Shown here piece by piece: positions 25,101-33,130 of a DNA stretch of 64,000 bases. The notes beneath the pieces were generated by a model. The model saw nothing but the letters and a program-made list of their open reading frames with translations, was not told where the DNA came from and did no database searches. This DNA is from Boletus sp. NGJ (Eukaryota; Basidiomycota; Agaricomycetes; Boletales; Boletaceae). Location of the stretch: positions 1-64,000 of the forward strand of contig JAGTXK010000025.1 in assembly GCA_019096195.1 (NCBI GenBank), given 5' to 3'. Positions within the stretch are counted from its first letter, which is position 1. Each line of letters starts with the position of its first letter. Position numbers and translations under genes: made by a program.

Positions 25101-25920
25101 ATACCTCACTGTCAACCATCTCAAACTCGTGCCCAGGTGGGCTACTAGCCCTGTCCATGACCATCTCCGGCTCCGTGGTCAAGTCTATCTGCTCCTCGAC
25201 TGACGATACACTCTTGTGTTTGTGTCTTTTCTCCTTTCTTCATTGTTTCCTCGAGTGAGCTAAATGAGCATTGGGGTGCTTGTCTGATTGCTCAGCCTCG
25301 AGGGAGCTCTCACTTCCATTGTCTGTTGATTCCATCTCGCTTGTGCTTGACATGTATTTTCTTTTCTTGAATTTTGCATTGTGGGGAAGCACTGCTTTTG
25401 ACTTGGGCGGTCGAGAGCGCATACTGTTTTTTCTTGGCTGACCAGTGTTTTCTTGGACCTTTGCAGTGAGAACTCTCTGTCAGGTTGATTTCCGTGTTTC
25501 TGACATTGCCAAACGATGGCAGATGTGTGGCAGGAAGAAAATGACACAAGACTTATGGGTATGATGGCGCATGGATGTTGGGCTACTTTTGGTGGATATG
25601 GTAGACAGTAGTTTTACAATACAGGCATTGAGCTATGGTGGATAGACTTATATACTCCATTCCATGCATGATACACATTGTAAGCTGTGGTTTGGGGCAT
25701 GCTGCATTAATATTGTTGCTGTTTCGCAGGAATAAATCATCTACTTGAGGGCAGTTTTTCATTTGGGGACCAGTCCTTTCTCTAGCTAGGACCGCACAGG
25801 ACTGGTCCTTATCAGTCCTGGTCCGGTCCCAACACATTGTGGTCACCAAAAGGACCAGTCCTGGTCCAGTCCTTCTAAAAATGGACACAGGACTGGACTG
25901 GACTGGACCTTAGAACACTA
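22118..25920 (-). mobile_element. hAT DNA transposon, copy 2 (complete, inverted relative to copy 1)
   Basis: A 3803-bp element. The ends read TAGTGTTTGAAGGTCCAG on the left and, on the other strand, TAGTGTTCTAAGGTCCAG on the right, a typical hAT TAGTG-type terminal inverted repeat with subterminal GGTCCAGTCC repeats. It is flanked by a perfect 8-bp duplication CTGGCAAT. The insertion point is inside the KDZ transposase coding sequence, which continues in frame on both sides once one copy of the duplication is discounted. The near-identity to copy 1 (about 18 kb away, opposite orientation) implies recent activity of this family. Confidence 0.97.
22299..25422 (-). pseudogene. hAT transposase of copy 2
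   Basis: Same gene as at 491-3614, on the minus strand and identical in all long frames: ATG at 25422, BED finger near 24710-24900, TMDLWS near 24232, DNASNND near 23910-23930, and dimerisation domain near 22430-22595 ending at 22299. The two in-frame TGA codons of copy 1 recur here (22893-22895 and 25240-25242). This copy thus shares its defect with copy 1 instead of having acquired it independently. Confidence 0.85.
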
Positions 25921-25928
25921 CTGGCAAT
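25921..25928. repeat. 8-bp target-site duplication of hAT copy 2, right
   Basis: CTGGCAAT immediately right of the element. It is also where KDZ coding sequence resumes. Confidence 0.95.
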
Positions 25929-26520
25929 CATGCAAAGACCACCCAAGTGTGGGGGAAGGTCAATGCCGTGGACGCGGTTGTCAATCAGCATGTTGCCATA
26001 TATTGGAGATGCAGATCTGCCATGCTGCATCTTTTGGCAGATGATGGCATGATGGCTAGATATCAGTTATTGAAGGATGAAGATCTTAAAGTCAGCACTG
26101 CAGTTACCAAGCCTAACTCCCGCAACCATTGTCAAAACAAGTTAGCCTGGTTCTGGTCAATGGATATATCGGGAGACACCAAGATGAACAATTGAATGTC
26201 TGAATGTAAGTTCCACATTTGGGTGAAAAACTCCTACCAAAATTATGGCATCCACAGTTTACCAAGTCCATTGGTTGTGTGCAAAAGCCACAATGTATTG
26301 GTGGAAAGAGGAGGAAGAGCTACTGATAGCCAAGTTCAAATGGACCATCAATTACTTCGACCACAAATTTCATCAGTGGGAAGGGTGGGCAGCACACAAT
26401 CGGCAAAAGGATGACTGAGGACAAATCTGCTATGCTTCCCACCAGCAGGCCATCTATGCTCGGCTTCGGGAGCAGTGTTGGGCAGATTGGGAGAACTGCT
26501 GAGCCTCACAACACACGGAG

Positions 26521-27470
26521 ATGTTTGATAGTAGCTCCATTTCATAAGCTGATGTTATGTCATGACAAATGTACACAGCCTGTCCAAAAGTGTCAGCCAT
26601 TATTTGGCCTATTCCAGGCACTGTGTGGGCTGCAGAATACATATAACCACACACCCTCCACATGCTGAGATTCATCCTAAACCCCCTCCCTCTTCACTCC
26701 TGCCATGGAGACATTTCCTGACAACACATCCGTCTCTTCACTCCACATGATGCTATGGTATCAGAAGTGCCAGATCAAAGTGGCTGTGGCCCATCTTTCC
26801 TGACTTCCAGTGGAGAAATGGCCTGCAACATGGTATGATAACCTGTCCATGGAGTCGGTATGCCTTCCTCATTAAACATGACTGATGGGCATTCTGACCA
26901 TAATAAATTGCAGAACATCTTGAGCTTATTCTTAGCACTGTATGCGCCTGTGCAGACAGTACCCCTGCTGACCCCATCATGCGCCCGAATCATCAAAGTT
27001 GGCACCAGCCCCAAGGATCTGCAATTGGACATCATTCGTGGCATTGAGGGTATCAACCTCAATGGCATCATGTGAACCATAGAGCTCCTGCTGAACTGGC
27101 AGCCCGCCATGCATATGCCCACCTTCAGATTTGAACATCCATGGTGGGTGGACGACATGCTGACCTATCACGAGCAAGCATCGCAGTTTCTCATTTTGGA
27201 ATCATTTGAGAGGGCGGAGAACTTCTTTGAGGTATGTAAATAAATGGCATCAACATCCTCAGCTCATAGATCACAAGGATTATTGGCCAGCCAATGATTC
27301 TCCTTTGGACAAGGCCCACAATGCTTGGCTAGACTCTCTGGAGGCCAGCATTGTGGCCGAGCTTCAGCAAAATCTGACCAAGCTTGTGTGGACTGAGGCT
27401 GCCATGATGGAGTCTTGGGTCGATATGGTTCAGTTCCGGAAGTTGTGTCAGAAGGGTTGATGACTTGTGC
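26521..27470 (+). pseudogene. Coding-like remnants between KDZ and TET/JBP-like genes
   Basis: Plus-strand open stretches read ILSLFLALYAPVQTVPLL...TSPKDLQLDIIRGIEG (about 26916-27060), then LLLNWQPAMHMPTFRFEHPW and LILESFERAENFFE (about 27090-27230), then an intron-like GTATGTAAA border and HNAWLDSLEASIVAEL...ESWVDMVQFRKLCQKG ending at 27460. The composition is coding-like but I recognise no family. They may be a third gene of the KDZ element or the decayed end of another. Confidence 0.3.
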
Positions 27471-27548
27471 TTGCCCAGTGATAGCAAGATGCATAGTACT
27501 TTTTACATATTTACAGTTTATAGTACATGTTTTACCTACTATTACTTT

Positions 27549-28560
27549 TTATTGTCGTTCCCAAATTGAATGATGCATAAAATTACGTCGGGGAACATCC
27601 ATGTATTCATGGACATTGTCCTGCATATAGTAAGTGAGCACTGCCCACTCCCCCTCTACCTGACTGACTCCATGCTCTAGCATTTGCCCCAAGAGCACGA
27701 TCACTGTTCCTGGTTCATACTGAAGCCAATGCATGATGGTCAGGATCACGAAATCTAGCCCAGTGTAGCTGCCAATCAAAATGAGGAGGTCCAACCACTG
27801 AGGCCTACTGTTTGTGTCAGTGTGAAATGGACTCGCTCAGTTTGCCATGATGGACATGACGCTATAGATAGATGACCACAATTGAAAAACCTCCCCCAAA
27901 TCAGGGTTCTCCTGCATGGCAGCCCAGTCACTGAGCCTAACCATCGCCTTCCAACCCTTCTCATACATTTCAGGATGTAGGATAGCAACCGATGCTGCTA
28001 AGAGGGCTGAATGTTCTTGCATGGAGAGCAACCACTGCCAGGTATCCTGTTCACCCCGGGTACCCTTTAGCAGTGCTGAGACCTCAGGTGATCCACTCAC
28101 CCTCTATTGGCCAAGGTCTGATCAGTGAAGGAGGGCAAATCAAAAAATATCAATGTTTCTACCCTGCTGAAACCAAGCAGGAGATAGGTTGATTGCCCCC
28201 CACAGCTCGGCCCTGGGGTGAAAGTTTGCCAGGGAGGTTCGCCATGCCTGAGGAGAGCTCCCTGTCAAGCTGTAGGACAGTGGCCTAGATAAAAGTGGTA
28301 GCTGTTCCCAAATATATTGCTGGTTTGATCCATAAGTGAAAAGCAAGGGTCACTTTCTGACTCACAGACTCACTTGATTAGGCTCGCTCATTGCACCAGG
28401 TAAATACCAAAGTAAGACATAGCCCAAACAATCAGTTATGATGGCGGGCTCAGTGAGCTGTCCATAACCCCTGAACATCAGCATCCAACAGCTGCATTAC
28501 ATTCCCCCTCCATTTCATCCGTTCACCAAGCCTAATGATGTCAATATTGTCGATTGTCAC
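27549..28560 (-). pseudogene. TET/JBP-like 2-oxoglutarate/Fe(II) dioxygenase, decayed
   Basis: TET/JBP enzymes oxidise 5-methylpyrimidines in DNA, using Fe(II) held by HxD...H and 2-oxoglutarate bound by an Arg; in Agaricomycetes they are expanded and linked to KDZ transposons (Iyer and colleagues 2014). Here the minus strand reads, from the N-terminal side, GYVLLWYLPGAMSEPNQ (about 28430-28380), ELWGAINLSPAWFQQGR, then a long frame (28100-27837) AVRLSDW-like to SIYSVMSIMAN. It then continues SPFHTDTNSRPQWLDLL with the HxD pair HTD at about 27820, YEPGTVIVLLGQMLEHGV with the distal His, and VEGEWAVLTYYMQDNVHE, ending at 27549. A TGA lies just before ASPFHTD, where the family usually has NR. 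The residue after GE is Trp where I expect the 2-oxoglutarate Arg. It is probably inactive. Confidence 0.7.
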
Positions 28561-28984
28561 TGGAAGGGCATTAGTGGAAAATTATCAAATCAGGGTAGGC
28601 ATACCCTTGTTTTGGTATGGCCCTTGCAATTATGCTGTTCATCCTGTCTGCCTCACAAACTGTCTGCATTGGAATTTGCGGGTGGGGTACACTTTTCTGC
28701 GTAGTGTCATTGGTGGTCTGCAAGGCTTCCCAAAATCTGGACACCATATAAGTGGCCAATTGATCAGTGTAGGATATGGCCCACTCGTCGGGGGATTTCA
28801 GGGGAGTTCATGAGATAGACAAAAGAAGATGCGAGAAAGTCGGTGAATTCATAATTCCCTGTAGATATAGGTTTCCATGTTTCCATGGAAATGCATGTTT
28901 CACATCTCACCAGATTTCGGCCGACAGGAATAGCCTGACCCGACTTCATCCAGGCCAGAGACATATACATCACACTTAGGATCA

Positions 28985-30275
28985 CATACCCTGCTCAGCC
29001 CCTTTGTATGCAAGGTGCATCACAAAGGCTAGTGACATTCACCCTGTCTGGCCCCATCCCATGCATCCCCACATAGCCACAGCCGCCCAGCACGGTCCCC
29101 TTGTGTACATCAAGGCAAGTGTTGCCTACCCTCTCCAGTGCCCTCCCATGCTTGGGCATTTGGTATCCACCACCCAGTCTGGTCTCCATGTATGCATCAG
29201 CATTCAATCACACTCACCCTGTTCGGTCCCCATTGTATACTTCAGCAGTCAGTCCCACCCTCCCTGCTCAGTCCCTTGAATACATTGAAGGAAGCGATAC
29301 CAACCCTGCTCAGTGTACTCGTATGCATTGGCAGTTGGTTATACTCACCCTGCATGGTCCCTCTGTATACATTGAGCAAGGGTTTCCCACCCTGCTCGGT
29401 GTACCCGTATGCATTGGCAGTCAGTCATACTCACCCTGCTTGATCCCTCCATATATATCAAGGTAAGGGATATCCACCCTGCTCAGTCCCCCGTATACAT
29501 CAAGGCAAGGGTTACCCACCCTGCACAGTGTGCTTGTATGCATTGGCAGTCAGTCCCACTCACCCTGCATGGTCCCTCCATATGCATCAAGCAAGGGATA
29601 CCCACCCCGCACAGTGTGCTCATACGCATTGGCAGTCGGTCCCACTCACCCTGCATGGTCCCTCCATATACATCGAGGTAAGGGATACCCACCCTGCTTG
29701 GTGTACCCATATGCATCGGCAGTCGGTCATACTCACCCTGCACGGTCCCCCCATATGCATCGAGGTAAGGGATACCCACCCTGCTCGGTGTACCCATATG
29801 CCTCGGCAGTCGATCCCACTCACACTTCCCAGTCCCCCTGTATACATTGAGTGAGACCATACCTACCCTGTCCAGTGCCCTCGTATGCATCAGCAGTAGG
29901 TCATGCCCACCCTGTCCAGTCCCCATGTTTATATTGAGGTACATAATACCCACCCTTCTCAGTGTACTTGTATGCATTGGCAGTTACTCACATTCACACT
30001 GCTCACCCCCTTTGTATCCACTGAGGTGAGTGATTTCTACCCTGTGCAGGGCCCTCGTATGCCACAGCATTCCATCACATCCACCCTATCCAGTCCCCTC
30101 ATATGAATCGAGATATCTGATGCCTACCCTGCACAGTCCCTTTGTATGAATCGGCACTCAGTAATGCCCACCCCATTCAATACCACTTGTATCCCTCGAT
30201 GTTGGCTACACTCACCCCACTTGAGGCCCTGTCATTTATATCAACACTTCATTTACTTACCCTTTCCAGGCTCTT
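28985..30275. repeat. Minisatellite, unit about 87 bp built from two related halves of about 43 bp
   Basis: The anchor CAT[TC]GGCAGT recurs at 29412, 29541, 29627, 29714, 29800 (CCTCGGC), 29888 and 29975, and degenerate forms near 30062 and 30149, with steps of 86-88 bp (one of 129, that is three half-units). Each half ends in CACCCTGC...GGTCCC-like sequence, one carrying TATGCATTGGCAGTCAGTC and the other CAAGGTAAGGGATACCCAC. Units diverge toward both edges. Long ORFs on both strands here are by-products of the repeat. Confidence 0.9.
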
Positions 30276-31373
30276 CTGTATCCTACGTATGTCCATCCAC
30301 ACTGGGCCTGACCGTAGCTCACGGGCCTCATATATCTCAGGCCCACCACAGGATCAGCCGTACATGTCAGGCATTTTGCAAGCAGGCTTACCATATGCTA
30401 CAGGTGAATGTCACCACATGGGCTCCAATGCAACTGTGAGCTGATTCCAAAGCGAGCCTGTAATGTGAACATTAATCTAGCACGACATTGGCAGTGTCTA
30501 TGAAACTTACCAGAACTGCGGCATAAGCAATGTGTGCTGCCTCCACCTTATCCATACAATGAAGGACCACATTGCACGAACGTACCCCACATGAGTCCTC
30601 ACCATGGGCCATAGATGGACCTGTAAAAATATGCCTAGCAACCTGATAGGGTAGGAACTAGTATGTAGCTGTAACAACCATGAAAAACAATGAGACATAC
30701 CCATTCAAGATAAAATCCACAGAAAAGGCCCAAGTGAATGTCTTCATTGTTGTACTTAGCTCCATTGTCCTCCCACAGGAAAGTGGGCAGTTCAGTAGCT
30801 GACATGTTGATTTTGCCATTCTTGAGTTTCTTCTGAGTTCTATTTCATTCAATTTCAGTTAGCACTGCCTAATCATTATGACCAAATGAATATATACTCC
30901 TCTGCATTCTCATTGAACACCATCACATACTCAACTGGGCAGAGATATCCGGCCAGCTATGGGTGATTAAGTCCAAGCTCTGATTTGGAGGTGCTAGAGT
31001 TGATGGGAGGCTTCATATTGTCGACTTTCGGGTTTTGAAGGATATATGTTGTTAGTTTCTCGCGCAGTCAGGCAGAGTCACTGCTCCTTGTCTCATTGAT
31101 AGCTTCATTAATCTAAAAATGCTTCAGCCTGTCCTCAACACCACAATATATGCACATATACATACCTTTTTGAGGATTTTCTTGAGTGTTGATGCACGTG
31201 CAGCATTGTCGATGAGCGTCTTGATGCTTGGAATCTCGTAGATGAGAATATAGTAGACCTTCTTGTAACGAGCTAATATTTGTGGCATACTGGTACCTGG
31301 TTTGTGTGATGAGCATGGAAAATAAATTTAAACACTTAGATCTGCTCAAGAGCTTGCTTCCTAGCATGGTGCA

Positions 31374-31378
31374 CATCT
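31374..31378. repeat. 5-bp target-site duplication of Gypsy-2, left
   Basis: CATCT directly before the TGTTATG LTR border, matched by CATCT at 39406-39410. Confidence 0.9.
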
Positions 31379-31520
31379 TGTTATGAATCCCTTTCAGAAA
31401 ACAATTCACAAGGCTCGAACATGCTTTGCAGGCTACACGAGTCCTGGCTGAGCGAATCAGGTGGGGAGTCTTAGGCCTGACTATTCCTAACCCTACGACG
31501 ACCGATGGCCGAAGCTAATA

Positions 31521-33130
31521 CGGTGGCTCAAAAAACTGTCCGCATGTTTGGTCATTTTTCACTAAACGCGTTATTCCCCAATAACCCCTAACCCTTACCC
31601 TAACATATAGGTGTATGAAATGAAGCACTGACCCTTGGCTTTCTATCCACCAAGGTTTTAAGACATATGAATAAGAATTGATGAACTGGCAGCCATGTCA
31701 AAACAATGACTCATTCAGACAGTTTTTTGACTCTAAATTTATCTAGGTATCTAGTACTTGGTATGAGCTCCTTTGGCCTTGATAACTGCTTCAATCCTTC
31801 TAGGCATACTTTCTATCCATTTCTGACACTGTTCCTCATCAATCTTTCCCCACTGCTCCACTACTCTTTCCCGCAATTGATGAACACCTGTAGAAGCATT
31901 TTCATAACCTGAGAGGCATCTCTTGAGGTGATTCCAAGTATGTTCAATGGGATTAAGGTCTGGAGATTGTGCAGGCCAGTCCAGAAGCTTGATTCCTTGC
32001 TCTTCAAACCATCTTTGGGCTCTTTTAGAGGTATGCTTGGGATCATTATCTTGTTGAAAGATAATGTCATCTTCTGGAATTCCAGATTCCTCCATGCTTT
32101 GCAGCAACCCCTGCTCCAATATGGCCACATACTGTTCAGCATCCATTCTCCCCTCCACCTCACTCAAAATCCCCACTCCATTCCACCCTATGCAGCCCCA
32201 TACCATCAGTGAACCTCCTCCAAACTTGACTGTGCCTTGGACCTCTCTAGCAATTAGCCCCTCTCCTTTCTTTTTCCACACATACTCTTGCCCATCTGAC
32301 CCAATCCTATTGATCTTGGTCTCATCTGACCATATAACTCTCTTCCAGTCCTCCACAGTCCAATGCTGGTACTTGAGAGCAAAGGCTAATCTTCTTTTCT
32401 TGTGACCACTAGAAAGCAGTGGCTTTTTCTTCTTTACCACAGCCTTTAAGGAGGCTTCCTTGAGAGTATTTCTAACAGTCTGAGGACAGACAGGGGTATC
32501 AATAATGGCATTGATGTATTGGGCAGCATGAACAGCATTCCTGGCCTTGCCAGTAATAATTTGCTGAACAATAGCTCTTTTGTTGGTAGAGGTAAGCTTG
32601 GAAGGACAGCCACCAAGAAGCCTAGTCTTCTCTGGCTGGAGTTCCTGAAGCACTTGGCATACTGTAGACTTCCCTAGGCCAGTTTGGGCAGAGATTTTCC
32701 TAGAGGAAAGCCCATGAGAGGAGAGAGAGATGATATTGTTTCTTTGAGAGATGGAAATGGGTTTCATGGCAATGGTGGGAAAATAAACATGGAATGATGG
32801 GGTTTATATATGTTGTCTGACACTCAGTTACATAATGGTGACATAATAGAAGCCTTACCAAATGTATGTAATCATATTACAGCATGCTAGGGTCCAATAT
32901 ATGTAATCAAAACTTAGAGTCAAAAAACTGTCCGAATGAGTCATTGTTTTGAAATGGCTGCCAGTTCATCAATTCTTATTCATATGTCTTACAAGCCTTG
33001 ATGGATAGAAAGCCAAGGGTCAGTGCTTTATTTCATACGCCTATATGTTAGGGTAAGGGTTAGGAGTTATTGGGGAATAATGCGTTTAGTGAAAAATGAC
33101 CAAACATGCGGACAGTTTTTTGAGCCACTG
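31521..33130 (-). mobile_element. Tc1/mariner DNA transposon, apparently intact, nested in the Gypsy-2 LTR
   Basis: A 1610-bp element flanked by TA (31519-31520 and 33131-33132). The empty site is visible in the other LTR (GAAGCTAATAGGTTATT near 39056), which proves the insertion and its borders. The terminal inverted repeats are long, about 217 bp (31521-31738 and 32914-33130), starting CGGTGGCTC on the left and CAGTGGCTC on the right. Each terminal repeat is itself bordered by a short inverted pair, outer TCAAAAAACTGTCCGCATG and inner, facing the other way, TCAAAAAACTGTC[CT]GAATG. It carries one uninterrupted transposase ORF. Confidence 0.96.
31751..32767 (-). CDS. Tc1-family transposase (DD34E), intact 338-codon ORF
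   Basis: Cut-and-paste transposase acting at the TIRs of its own element. The N-terminus has paired helix-turn-helix DNA-binding regions (RNNIISLSSHGLSSRKISAQTG, split over about residues 9-30, and STNKRAIVQQIITGK near residue 60). The catalytic triad is visible: D in WSDETKINRIG (about residue 150), D in FQQDNDPKHTS (about residue 243) and E in LNPIEHTWNHLK. Exactly 34 residues lie between the second Asp and the Glu, so it is DD34E as in Tc1. GGGSLMVWGCI is also typical. There are no introns, stops or frameshifts, and 338 residues is a normal length. This suggests recent, possibly autonomous activity. Confidence 0.95.
   Translation of the reverse strand: MKPISISQRNNIISLSSHGLSSRKISAQTGLGKSTVCQVLQELQPEKTRLLGGCPSKLTSTNKRAIVQQIITGKARNAVHAAQYINAIIDTPVCPQTVRNTLKEASLKAVVKKKKPLLSSGHKKRRLAFALKYQHWTVEDWKRVIWSDETKINRIGSDGQEYVWKKKGEGLIAREVQGTVKFGGGSLMVWGCIGWNGVGILSEVEGRMDAEQYVAILEQGLLQSMEESGIPEDDIIFQQDNDPKHTSKRAQRWFEEQGIKLLDWPAQSPDLNPIEHTWNHLKRCLSGYENASTGVHQLRERVVEQWGKIDEEQCQKWIESMPRRIEAVIKAKGAHTKY

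Larger units (their letters stand above)
19130..26520 (+). pseudogene. KDZ transposase with CxC2-like cysteine cluster, split by hAT copy 2
   Basis: The start is MPKNAFKRKINPTRVTHAKW (ATG 19130). A cysteine cluster follows (about 19596-19690: HRDGVYQCSDCFGQ, CTGCC...DRHQRHPFHHIQQW). The KDZ core has DGNFKAEHM (about 20540), FVPHSVV (about 20835), YDINC (about 20985), VPGIGMWHVHGHQ (about 21076) and DGEIIETLWSNLN (about 21170); the acidic residues in DGNF, YDINC and EIIETLW are the likely catalytic set. The C-terminal part continues to VRHTGN at 22117 and, beyond the hAT insertion, from 25921 with HAKTTQVWGKVNAVD and later KFKWTINYFDHKFHQWEGW. Introns of about 45-55 nt are common. The frame carries TGA at 19590, 19674, 20143, 20194, 20343, 20746, 20773, 21223 and 26415, and a TAG near 21392. 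It is dead. Confidence 0.88.

Noticed and set aside
29483-29977. 164-codon minus-strand ORF and several plus-strand ORFs in the minisatellite
   Set aside because: Open only because the repeat unit lacks stops in these frames; the same peptide motif repeats every unit and step sizes are not always multiples of three.
28985-30275. CRISPR-like array
   Set aside because: Repeats are contiguous with no unique spacers of fixed length, and the genome is fungal.
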